Below, one piece after another: positions 7,356-14,087 of a stretch of DNA of 16,695 nt. The DNA is from an uncultured Lachnospiraceae bacterium (GTDB lineage Bacteria > Bacillota > Clostridia > Lachnospirales > Lachnospiraceae). Both the position numbers and the translations under genes were made by a program. The notes beneath the pieces were generated by a model, which was given only the letters and a program-made list of their open reading frames with translations, had not been told where the DNA came from and searched no databases. Within the stretch, counting starts at the first letter, position 1, and every line of letters begins with the position of its first letter. The stretch spans positions 1 through 16,695 of the forward strand of contig CANPZR010000024.1 of the NCBI GenBank assembly GCA_947589175.1, read 5' to 3'.

Positions 7356-8227
7356 AAAAGATGCGGCAGCGCATTATAAATGTACTCATAACAGTCCACA
7401 TATGTATGGATTCCGCCCTTTTTCAGACAGTAATGAAAATTGCCGGAATCCGGATCTGGGCTGGCGTGGAACCACTCTTTTCTCTCTGCCATCTCGCGAA
7501 GCATGGTGTCCATGGCTTCATAGGCAATATCCTTGTCCCCCGTACAGGCGTAAAGCACAAATTCCTCGGGCGCAACGCCGCTTTCTTTTATGCTGTCCAC
7601 GATACAGTCCACTGTCTCCTTCGCGCGGGAAGCGCCTCCTTGTACCTCCTTGATCCAATAGTCACCGCTCATGGGAAGAAAATATTTCACTTCCCGCAAA
7701 CACTGGCAGAACACGCTCCAGGTAGTCTCCGCTCCCATGGAAAAGCCTCCAAATGCTCTTGCTTCCCGTGTCCGGAATGTTCGGAACTTCTCATCGATCG
7801 CAGCAATCAGATCCCACTTCATCTCCATCGGGAAACGATGCGTCAGCGCGCACGCTGCCTCCACGCCTGTCCGCGCCTCCTCGTTCCCCTCAAACATAAA
7901 GGATGGCGCCACCACGATCATGGACTGCGCGTATCCCGATTCTATACAGGCGTCCAGCATGGTCTTGAGCGTGGTTTTTGCTTCCAGACCGCCAAACAGC
8001 TCGTCCGAATTGCCGCCGCCACCATGCATGAGATACAGAACCGGATACCTTTTTTGCTCCGAGGCCCCGTATCCGTAGGGAAGATACACCAGCGCGTCTT
8101 TTTCAATCATGCGCTTTTCCTCATCATAGCTCTCCGAGGCGTAATCGACGCGAACCAGCTTCCCGGCATGGGAAACTGGTTCGTACACATCCTCGGGAGG
8201 CATCAAAAACTTCATTTTCTCCAACAT
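7334..8227 (-). CDS. Cytosolic esterase-D/CE1-like alpha/beta hydrolase
   Basis: A 297-residue alpha/beta-hydrolase without signal peptide. YPVLYLMHGGGGN (about 61-73) forms the oxyanion region, Ser163 lies in GGFSMGA, and His274 in GIHTY is the likely catalytic His. The acid is probably Asp231 or Asp233 in TGDKD. This is the arrangement of feruloyl, acetyl-xylan and related CE1/esterase-D enzymes. The start at 8227 is an ATG with AGGAGG (8239-8244) 11 nt upstream; the frame extends to a TTG at 8251 without a ribosome site. It begins 37 bp after the secreted esterase stop, so the two are probably co-transcribed: one esterase works outside, this one on imported esters. Substrate unknown. The end of the gene is tandemly duplicated. 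Confidence 0.86.
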   Translation of the reverse strand: MLEKMKFLMPPEDVYEPVSHAGKLVRVDYASESYDEEKRMIEKDALVYLPYGYGASEQKRYPVLYLMHGGGGNSDELFGGLEAKTTLKTMLDACIESGYAQSMIVVAPSFMFEGNEEARTGVEAACALTHRFPMEMKWDLIAAIDEKFRTFRTREARAFGGFSMGAETTWSVFCQCLREVKYFLPMSGDYWIKEVQGGASRAKETVDCIVDSIKESGVAPEEFVLYACTGDKDIAYEAMDTMLREMAERKEWFHASPDPDSGNFHYCLKKGGIHTYVDCYEYIYNALPHLFDGVTRK

Positions 8228-8264
8228 AGCTTTTCGTTCCTCCTCGTTCAATTTTCAAACATAC

Positions 8265-9461
8265 TTATTTAAAACATGCCTTCGCGAAATTGTATAATCC
8301 TTTTCCGCTTGTCGTGAAATCATGTCCGCCGGAAAATTTGCACCAGATATGTTCCGATCCATTTTTCTCCAGTGCCTCATGATAGCTTTTGGGATATGTG
8401 CCCACGACGGTATCCCGCAGGCCCGCAAAAATCATAAGCTTTGTCTTTCCTTTATACTCATCCTTTATTTTAAATTCATCCTCTGTAAACAGCCCTTCCT
8501 CCCTCACGTTATTAAAGAAATAAGGGAAAATTCCCGGTGCCGGGCAGCATGCCGCTACATAACCAAATGTATCCTGCAGTTTCATTCCCAGATGCAGAGC
8601 TGTGCGGCCGCCCATGGAAAATCCAATAATTGCCGTATTCTCCCTGCCCGTCTTGACAGAATATGTCTTTTCAATATAGGGCTTTAAATCATTCTGGAAA
8701 TCGTTAATAAAATTATCGAATGCCTGGTAATTGGTAATCTGCCAGCAATCCGCCGGATTGGCTCCGTCATTGGCTCTGGCCCGGCAGTTCGGCATGACAA
8801 GAATCATCTCCTCAGCCTCGCCGCTGGCAATCAGATTGCCTATAAGGACGTCCGCTTTTCCCTCTACGACCCACTGGGTGTGATCCTGTCCCAGACCGTG
8901 GCACATATACATAACCGGATACTGCTTATCCTCACTGTAATTCGGCGGAAGAACAATGTTCACCTTTCTGTCCTTGCCGGTCGTTTCAGAATGGTATGTA
9001 TCCGTCTTTACCTGACCGTATACAACGCCGTCTTTTTTTGCTTTGTAATCGGACGGCACCGGATAATTCGCGTCCCCATCCTCCGGGCTCACAGTCGCGG
9101 ACGGTTCTTCTTCCTCCTCATCGTCCATATCCGTTGAATTATTCTTTTTCTTTACTGTCACTTTACATGTAAATTTCTTCTTTCCCATTTTCGCTGTAAT
9201 TACCGCCTTTCCCTTTTTTACCGCGCGAATCTTCGCAGAAGCTTTTCCCGTGCTCTTAACAGTCGCAACACTTTTTTTAGAAGAACTCCATTTTACTTTA
9301 AGTTTGGCTCCCTTGATTTTTATAGTCTTAGTCTGTCCTGCCTTCATACTGAGCGCAGACTGGCTAATCTTTGCCGCCGCCTGAGCCGGACTCGCAGGCA
9401 TGAACCCCAATACAAGCGCAAGTGCCATCACAACAGTAATGATTTTTCTCAATTTCTTCAC
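8265..9461 (-). CDS. Secreted Ig-like (Big-2) plus CE1 family esterase
   Basis: A 398-residue exported protein. Residues 1-30 form a signal peptide ending SPAQAAA. Residues 31-106 are a lysine-rich bacterial Ig-like domain (ALSMKAGQTKTIKIKG, KKSVATV). An acidic Ser/Pro linker follows (about 107-140), then a CE1-type esterase domain at about 143-398. MYMCHGLGQDHTQW marks the oxyanion region; Ser282 (GFSMGG), Asp350 (GLRDT) and His380 (GGHDF) make a plausible catalytic triad. It likely removes acyl groups (acetyl, feruloyl or similar) from plant or host polysaccharides at the cell surface. The start is GTG, supported by AAGGGGG 7 nt upstream. It heads an operon with the cytosolic esterase and DUF3237, driven by a consensus-like promoter overlapped by a palindrome. 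Acyl specificity is unknown. Confidence 0.92.
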   Translation of the reverse strand: MKKLRKIITVVMALALVLGFMPASPAQAAAKISQSALSMKAGQTKTIKIKGAKLKVKWSSSKKSVATVKSTGKASAKIRAVKKGKAVITAKMGKKKFTCKVTVKKKNNSTDMDDEEEEEPSATVSPEDGDANYPVPSDYKAKKDGVVYGQVKTDTYHSETTGKDRKVNIVLPPNYSEDKQYPVMYMCHGLGQDHTQWVVEGKADVLIGNLIASGEAEEMILVMPNCRARANDGANPADCWQITNYQAFDNFINDFQNDLKPYIEKTYSVKTGRENTAIIGFSMGGRTALHLGMKLQDTFGYVAACCPAPGIFPYFFNNVREEGLFTEDEFKIKDEYKGKTKLMIFAGLRDTVVGTYPKSYHEALEKNGSEHIWCKFSGGHDFTTSGKGLYNFAKACFK

Positions 9462-9493
9462 AATGCTTCCCCCTTTGAAATTTGATTATAATA

Positions 9494-9513
9494 TTAATTA
9501 GATTTCTAACTAA
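9494..9513. promoter_or_regulatory. Operator-like palindrome at the secreted esterase transcription start
   Basis: Arms TTAATTA (9494-9500) and TAACTAA (9507-9513) surround GATTTC and pair at 6 of 7 positions, with two more pairs inward. The centre lies at about +3 of the predicted transcript and the edge touches the -10 box. It resembles the element at 6785-6804 in sequence, length and spacing. Confidence 0.55.
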
Positions 9514-9541
9514 TAATAACACCTTCTTTCACCTCTGTCAA
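9513..9541 (-). promoter_or_regulatory. Housekeeping sigma promoter of the esterase operon
   Basis: On the minus strand TTGACA (9536-9541) and TATTAT (9513-9518) are 17 bp apart. The predicted start is near 9506, giving a leader of about 45 nt before the GTG start codon at 9461. Confidence 0.78.
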
Positions 9542-9594
9542 CTTCCAATTATGAAAACAATTGTCCGTTCCACCTCTGAAAATCCACATAGCAA

Positions 9595-9624
9595 TGAGCC
9601 GGCACACACTCGTGTACCGGCTCA
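9595..9624 (-). terminator. Hairpin downstream of the L,D-transpeptidase gene
   Basis: Arms 9595-9607 and 9612-9624 (TGAGCCGGCACAC against GTGTACCGGCTCA) pair at 12 of 13 positions around a 4-nt loop. It starts 49 bp past the transpeptidase stop and ends before the esterase promoter. The following minus-strand tail is only mildly T-rich. Confidence 0.5.
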
Positions 9625-9672
9625 CCAAAAACGCCTGCTATAAAATTATCAGCGACACAAGAGAAAACGGAA

Positions 9673-11160
9673 TCACCTATGCAAAAAGACAATTTCACGA
9701 TAATCCAGCATATCATAGATCCGTTTCGCGTCGGACGGCTCCAGATTCAGGCATCCGTGGGAACCGTTAGTCTTGTACAGATCCTTGGACCACCGGCTCC
9801 AGGGCTGCCAATTCGCCGGGTGGAAACCGGTTCCCGTCCAGGTAATGCGGACCCAGTACTCCACAAATGTCTTGTAGTCCTCGCCCACCATGGTGTAGTT
9901 CTGCCTGTGTTCCTTGATGAAAAACGCGCCGGTGGTAGTCTCCCGGCCCTCGACCGGAAGTCCCGATATGCAGCGGCAGGAAAAGGCTACCTTGCCCTTG
10001 CGGAACACGTACACCATCTGCTCGCTCAGGGACACCTCGGTATAGTTTTTGGTATCCCAGTCATTGACAAAATCCACATAATCCTTTTTAAACGCCGTGT
10101 TCAGATATACGGGCTTATTGGAAATCGTGATTCCCTTTTTATTGGCTCCGCTGGGATCGCTGATATACGCCTCGGTCTTGGCGGAATCTATGTTCTGCTT
10201 CAATGCCTTCTTGGCCTGCTTGACCGTCTTGTCATAATCCATCTGCCAGCCGTAATCGCCCCCGGCCACAGCGACCTTTTTTCCCGTGTGCGACTTAAAT
10301 CTCCGGGTCTTGCCCACGGTCTTGTATTTGAGGCAGAATTTCTCCACCCATTTTTCTACGGCCTTGTTGTTATAAACAATTTTTCCATTTTTATAAGTAA
10401 TCCACTTCGCGATGTTCTCCGGCGTAATCTGCTCCTTAACTCCCTCGCCCATGTTCCAGCTGATGAAGCGCAGCGCCGCGTTGTTGCAGAGGGAGACCTG
10501 ACTGTTCAGATCCTCGTCCTCCGATGTGATTTCCGGCTTTTCATAGACGTCCGGATACTGCTGCCCGTCGGTGAGATCCATCTCCACGCGCCCCTGACGC
10601 AGCGCCTCTTTCACCGCCTCGGAAAATGCCGGCTGCTGCAATTTATTTCCATTGATTTCGGCCACGCTCGCGTACTGATTCTTTTCCTTGACAAATTCCG
10701 CATGAGCCGAGACCGGATTCTGGATCTTGTAGGTCGAGCTCCCCCGGACTATCTCCGACTGGTCGAGGCAGTTCTCCAGCTTCGCCTCGTCGTAGGAGAC
10801 GTCGTAGCCTATTGTGGATTCGCCCACTTTGGAAAATGGCATCAAAAAATTCTGGTGCTGCTTCTCAAACAATTCATCCCACTGGGACGCCATATTGATG
10901 GAAAAGTTAATGTCGTCGCCGGATATGGTCAGGCTTCCATCATTTCTTCCCTTAATGTCCAGCTTGTAATCCTGATAGAGCTCCAACATCTTATTCTTTG
11001 ATTCTTCCAGGGTCTCCCCCGCCACATCGACGCCATTGATCGAAGTGCCCGGATACCACCGGTCCCCGTAGTGAACGTTCTGATAGACCGTATAGCCCCC
11101 GATCCCCAGAACAACAACGCCTGCCAAAATTCCCAGTGTGATCCAAATTGCTTTTTTCAT
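9673..11160 (-). CDS. Membrane-anchored YkuD-type L,D-transpeptidase
   Basis: A 495-residue envelope enzyme. One N-terminal membrane helix (about 4-26) is followed by an extracellular part with peptidoglycan-binding-4 type sequence (YPGTSINGVDVAGETLEES near 36-54, and a probable second copy after about residue 220). The YkuD catalytic domain is at about 373-495. His447 and the motif GSHGCLNL, with nucleophile Cys470 and His468, are the hallmark of L,D-transpeptidases, which make 3-3 crosslinks or attach proteins to peptidoglycan outside the membrane. Large anchored versions like this are common in Clostridia. The ATG has AAGGGA 7 nt upstream. It has its own promoter at the end of the C39 peptidase gene and a hairpin downstream, so it can be expressed as a single gene. 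Its physiological crosslink type is not determinable here. Confidence 0.93.
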   Translation of the reverse strand: MKKAIWITLGILAGVVVLGIGGYTVYQNVHYGDRWYPGTSINGVDVAGETLEESKNKMLELYQDYKLDIKGRNDGSLTISGDDINFSINMASQWDELFEKQHQNFLMPFSKVGESTIGYDVSYDEAKLENCLDQSEIVRGSSTYKIQNPVSAHAEFVKEKNQYASVAEINGNKLQQPAFSEAVKEALRQGRVEMDLTDGQQYPDVYEKPEITSEDEDLNSQVSLCNNAALRFISWNMGEGVKEQITPENIAKWITYKNGKIVYNNKAVEKWVEKFCLKYKTVGKTRRFKSHTGKKVAVAGGDYGWQMDYDKTVKQAKKALKQNIDSAKTEAYISDPSGANKKGITISNKPVYLNTAFKKDYVDFVNDWDTKNYTEVSLSEQMVYVFRKGKVAFSCRCISGLPVEGRETTTGAFFIKEHRQNYTMVGEDYKTFVEYWVRITWTGTGFHPANWQPWSRWSKDLYKTNGSHGCLNLEPSDAKRIYDMLDYREIVFLHR

Positions 11161-11231
11161 CTCGTCATCCCTTATCTTTCCCTACATTATTAATACATAC
11201 TGATCTTTTTAAATCAATCAGACCAAATACG

Positions 11232-11260
11232 ATTATATTACATTTGGGAACGAATGACAA
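11232..11260 (-). promoter_or_regulatory. Strong housekeeping promoter of the L,D-transpeptidase gene
   Basis: On the minus strand TTGTCA (11255-11260) and the perfect TATAAT (11232-11237) are 17 bp apart. The start of transcription should be near 11225, leaving a leader of about 65 nt. The -35 box lies 8 bp beyond the C39 peptidase stop codon. Confidence 0.8.
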
Positions 11261-11267
11261 GTGGGTA

Positions 11268-12005
11268 TTAAATTTTATGAAAACTCCACAAATTTTTTAT
11301 CTGCGGCGCCAGCCTGTCATAGTCCCAGAGCATCTCGCTATTTTCAGCGCTGTTGGGATCGTGGATCTCAATGCCCCCGTCCCGCACGCCCGTCAGCACG
11401 ATAAAATGTCCCTCCGTTGTAAAATCTCCCGGCCTCATGCTGCAGATGATCGGATGCCCGGTGCCAAGTTCCCTCTCGACCACCGCTCTATCTAAACTGA
11501 TTTCTACTCCCTGCACCCCGAAATGCGCGCATCCCCGCGTGATAAAATCCCATGTCGTCCCCGAGCCCTCCACATAATATCCGTTCTTTTCCGCGTACTC
11601 CGCGACCGCCTTCGGCGTTGCCTTTTTGTTTTTTGTCAGCCCGACCGCTATCATGCTTATGCAGGTGGGCGCGCAGCCGGATTCCCCGATGGTGCTCTCC
11701 CCGTAGGAAATCCAGTCCCACCGCATGTCCGTCTGCAAGAGGAGCGTCACGTCCGCCGCAAGCTCCTCCTCGGTCAGCTTGCAGGGCGGGCGCTCCGTCC
11801 CCACATTGAACAGGCTTCCGCTCTCAAACGCCTTCACCGCGCCTGCAAGCGGGTTTTCACCCTGCGATCTCATCAGGCACGCCGCCAGTATAATCCGGAC
11901 AATCGTGACAACCAGAAGAACCGCAAAGCCGATGAGCGCGATTCCGCAGGCCCTTCTTTTCCATATTCTTTTTTTCTGCATCTGATATTTTGCTCTTGTA
12001 TTCAT
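11268..12005 (-). CDS. Membrane-anchored C39-like cysteine peptidase
   Basis: A 245-residue protein with a basic N-terminus, one membrane helix at about 20-43, and an outside domain of the peptidase_C39_2 type at about 85-230. The visible catalytic set is Gln91 (oxyanion, LLLQTDMRW), Cys111 (GESGCAPTC), His200 (EGHFIVLTG) and Asp216 (IHDPNS). This papain-like fold is found in bacteriocin-processing and cell-wall-associated peptidases. It lies just before the L,D-transpeptidase gene on the same strand, suggesting an envelope role, but no substrate is evident and no bacteriocin precursor or C39 ABC exporter is nearby. AGGAGG lies 12 nt before the ATG, a rather long spacing; no better in-frame start exists. 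No clear promoter was found in the 108 bp upstream, so it may be read from the ABC operon. Confidence 0.87.
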   Translation of the reverse strand: MNTRAKYQMQKKRIWKRRACGIALIGFAVLLVVTIVRIILAACLMRSQGENPLAGAVKAFESGSLFNVGTERPPCKLTEEELAADVTLLLQTDMRWDWISYGESTIGESGCAPTCISMIAVGLTKNKKATPKAVAEYAEKNGYYVEGSGTTWDFITRGCAHFGVQGVEISLDRAVVERELGTGHPIICSMRPGDFTTEGHFIVLTGVRDGGIEIHDPNSAENSEMLWDYDRLAPQIKNLWSFHKI

Positions 12006-12113
12006 ACACGCACTGCACCTCCTATGTCTATTAGCGTACCACGGCGCGCTCTTTCGTACTTGCCTTTTTTCTTGCGTATTTCTTACGATTTTATGATAAT
12101 GCGATCCGCCTCC

Positions 12114-12488
12114 TCACTCTCCAGGCGGCCGAACGCGCATGCCCGCCTGTATGTCATCCGCTTTCTCCACCACCGGCATATCTTCCGGAATCCCAATGAC
12201 CGCCGCATAATCCTCATCTGTCGCCATCGGCTCCACCGACACGCGGCTGACCACGAAATAATCTCCGAGCGCGCTCTCTTTTTTCTCCAGCGCGAACACA
12301 AAATATCCGTGCTCGTCCCGGCGCAGCGCGCCCGCGGGAATCACATCGTCAAAAGACATCTTTTCCCCGCTCTCGCCCCGGACCGCGCCGGGCTCCGGAT
12401 ACCCCGTGGCTACGGCGGGCAGGTTCCGGTTGTAATTGACTCTCGACCAAATCGTGAGCAGAATCACAAGAATAAAATAGCCGCTCAT
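12114..12488 (-). CDS. Small single-pass protein resembling the C-terminal part of HlyD/RND adaptor proteins
   Basis: A 124-residue protein whose ATG overlaps the stop codon of the upstream permease gene (ATGA), implying translational coupling. A short hydrophobic segment at about 3-14 could anchor it, leaving about 105 residues outside. The segment VIPAGALRRDEHGYFVFALE (49-68) and the close IQAGMRVR (113-120) look like the membrane-proximal ending of periplasmic adaptor proteins (a conserved P-x-x-A-L, then G-Y-F-V, then a final G-x-x-V). The lipoyl and coiled-coil parts of such adaptors are missing. It ends the ABC importer operon. Function unknown; it may be an accessory subunit that stabilises the compact permeases, or a remnant. 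The resemblance is by eye, so the family call is tentative while the gene itself is well supported. Confidence 0.7.
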   Translation of the reverse strand: MSGYFILVILLTIWSRVNYNRNLPAVATGYPEPGAVRGESGEKMSFDDVIPAGALRRDEHGYFVFALEKKESALGDYFVVSRVSVEPMATDEDYAAVIGIPEDMPVVEKADDIQAGMRVRPPGE

Positions 12489-13150
12489 CCATTTTCCAAA
12501 CACGAATACCCCACCCCCTCTCGAAGCGCCCTCTGCCCGTAGTAGAGCGCAATCAGCACCGGCACGGCGTAGAACCACGCGCCCGCGAAGGACGCTCCCG
12601 GGTTCTCGGCGTGAATCTCCCCCAGAAACAAAGACAAAGGCTGCCTCTCCTCCTCCCGGATAAACACCACCGCCTGGTCTATGAGATTCCAGTAATCCAC
12701 AAACACGAGCATCGCCAAAGACGCGAGGCCGGGTTTTATGAGCGGCAGAACGATTCTGAAAAAAATACAGCCATGCCCCGCGCCGTCCATTTTCGCCGCC
12801 TCGATATAGGTATAGGGAATCGTCCGCATCTGCTGCCACAGAAGAAACGTCCCGAACGGGTGAAAAATCCCCGGCAGGATAATGGCGGCATAGCTCCCCA
12901 GCCGCAGCGTCTGCGCGACAAAAAACTGCGGCATCAGCGTGACCTGCATCGGCAGGAGCATCACCATTATATATAAGAAAAATACCGCCTCCTTTCCCCG
13001 GAAACGCATGACCGTAAACGCGTAGGCCGCCGCAGCCGACACGGCGAGCTGTCCCGCGAGGACCGGCAAGGTCAGCCTCACGCTGTTCCAGAGCATATGA
13101 AAATACACCGGACTGTCAATCAGCGTCTGGAATTGTTTTATAAACTCCAT
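12485..13150 (-). CDS. Compact MalG-type carbohydrate ABC permease lacking the first helix
   Basis: A 221-residue membrane protein of the binding-protein-dependent permease family. The EAA loop is at about 117-138 (EAAKMDGAGHG, then FRIVLPLIKPG), the contact site for the ATPase. Other family blocks are WNSV (21-24), AAYAFTVMRFRGK (41-53) and MVMLLPMQVTLMPQF (62-76). Usual members have about 270-280 residues and begin with a membrane helix and an extracellular loop. Here the protein starts inside that loop, so five helices rather than six are expected. The start at 13150 has GGGAGG (13156-13161) 5 nt upstream; the frame extends only 9 codons further. The 95 bp before it are hairpin-rich, not coding. 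It pairs with the MalF-type permease upstream. No ATPase gene is present; a shared MsmX-like ATPase is a common solution in Firmicutes. Confidence 0.9.
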   Translation of the reverse strand: MEFIKQFQTLIDSPVYFHMLWNSVRLTLPVLAGQLAVSAAAAYAFTVMRFRGKEAVFFLYIMVMLLPMQVTLMPQFFVAQTLRLGSYAAIILPGIFHPFGTFLLWQQMRTIPYTYIEAAKMDGAGHGCIFFRIVLPLIKPGLASLAMLVFVDYWNLIDQAVVFIREEERQPLSLFLGEIHAENPGASFAGAWFYAVPVLIALYYGQRALREGVGYSCLENG

Positions 13151-13184
13151 ATAAACCTCCCTTCTAAGCGAAAACAAATAACCA

Positions 13185-13233
13185 ATGTGAAATTGCTCAC
13201 ATCTTGAAACAATAAGCTATTGAGCTTATTGTT
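13185..13233 (-). repeat. Tandem hairpins between the two permease genes
   Basis: A perfect 11-bp inverted repeat with a 4-nt loop (AACAATAAGCT 13208-13218, AGCTTATTGTT 13223-13233) is followed on the minus strand by a 6-bp inverted repeat (ATGTGA 13185-13190, TCACAT 13197-13202). TGTGAA (13186-13191) can also pair with TTCACA (13232-13237), giving an alternative fold. They sit inside the operon, so a role in mRNA stability or relative expression is plausible. Confidence 0.7.
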
Positions 13234-13245
13234 CACACTGACCAC

Positions 13246-14076
13246 CTATTCACCACTTAATTTTGCTGAGACCGCACGCTCCGCCCGGTACAGAATGAGA
13301 ATCAGGCACAAAAGCCCGCCGGTCAGCACATACACAGCGCTGACTAGCTTCGGGTAATTTAAGGACGCCAGCGTGCTGTTCATAAAATGCTGCAGCAGAT
13401 ACATCGGCTCCGGCGGATACGCCCCCGTCATGAGGTAAATTTCCTTAAATATCTTAAAGGAATTGACAAGGGACATGATGAGCACGAGAAACGAGGTCGG
13501 CGTCAGATACGGCAGGGTGACATGGACAAAGCGCCACCACGCCCCCGCGCCCTCCGCGCAGGCGCACTCGTAAAATTCCGGCGGAATCCGGCTAAGTCCG
13601 TTTAGGTAAAGCACCATATTGTAGCCGATATTTTTCGAGAGAAAAATCAGGACCATGAGCCACATACCGTAGCTTTCTTCCGCAATCAGATTTTCCCACA
13701 CAAACGCCATCAGGGCGGATGGCAGCACAAGCGGAATCAAAAAGATCAGCCCCACCCATTCGCTCCCCCTCGTCATTTTATGGAGGAGCAGCGCCAGCGC
13801 CAGAGATAACACCACCCCGGCCGGTATGCCGCACGCCAGAAAAATCCCCGTATTTTTCAGTCCGAGCAAAAAATATTCATTGGAAAATAGCGCGATAAAA
13901 TTTTTCAGCCCCACAAATTCCCTCTGAATGGGATTGTCCACAAACGCATATACGGCAGAGAGCAGAAACGGCGCCACATAAAAAATCAAAAAACCGCACA
14001 GGCTGACTCCCAGCATGACCGCCACGGCGCCGTCCCCCGCCCGGAACCGCCTAAACCTGACCATCTTATTTTTCAC
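13246..14076 (-). CDS. MalF/UgpA-type sugar ABC permease
   Basis: A 276-residue inner-membrane permease with about six helices (approximately 17-45, 68-98, 106-127, 137-158, 193-215 and 244-264). The cytoplasmic EAA loop is at about 170-190 and reads ECACAEGAGAWWRFVHVTLP, with Cys in place of the second residue of EAA. The usual extracellular segment between helices three and four is shortened compared with typical family members. The start is GTG with AGGAGG (14084-14089) 7 nt upstream; an ATG at 14064 is badly spaced. It begins 11 bp after the binding-protein gene stop and should form a heterodimer with the MalG-type permease encoded next. The transported sugar is unknown. Confidence 0.92.
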   Translation of the reverse strand: MKNKMVRFRRFRAGDGAVAVMLGVSLCGFLIFYVAPFLLSAVYAFVDNPIQREFVGLKNFIALFSNEYFLLGLKNTGIFLACGIPAGVVLSLALALLLHKMTRGSEWVGLIFLIPLVLPSALMAFVWENLIAEESYGMWLMVLIFLSKNIGYNMVLYLNGLSRIPPEFYECACAEGAGAWWRFVHVTLPYLTPTSFLVLIMSLVNSFKIFKEIYLMTGAYPPEPMYLLQHFMNSTLASLNYPKLVSAVYVLTGGLLCLILILYRAERAVSAKLSGE

Positions 14077-14087
14077 ACTTATCCCTC

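Noticed and set aside
12489..12839. Upstream extension of the adaptor-like protein frame over the permease gene
   Set aside because: The extension overlaps the permease coding sequence in another frame and gives Arg/Gly-rich shadow protein. The ATGA overlap at 12485-12488 is the natural start.
13186..13201. TGTGA-N6-TCACA, identical in form to a Crp half-site pair
   Set aside because: It lies inside an operon after the first permease gene, no promoter boxes surround it, and the organism looks like Clostridia where E. coli-type Crp control is not expected. It is better explained as the second of two tandem hairpins.
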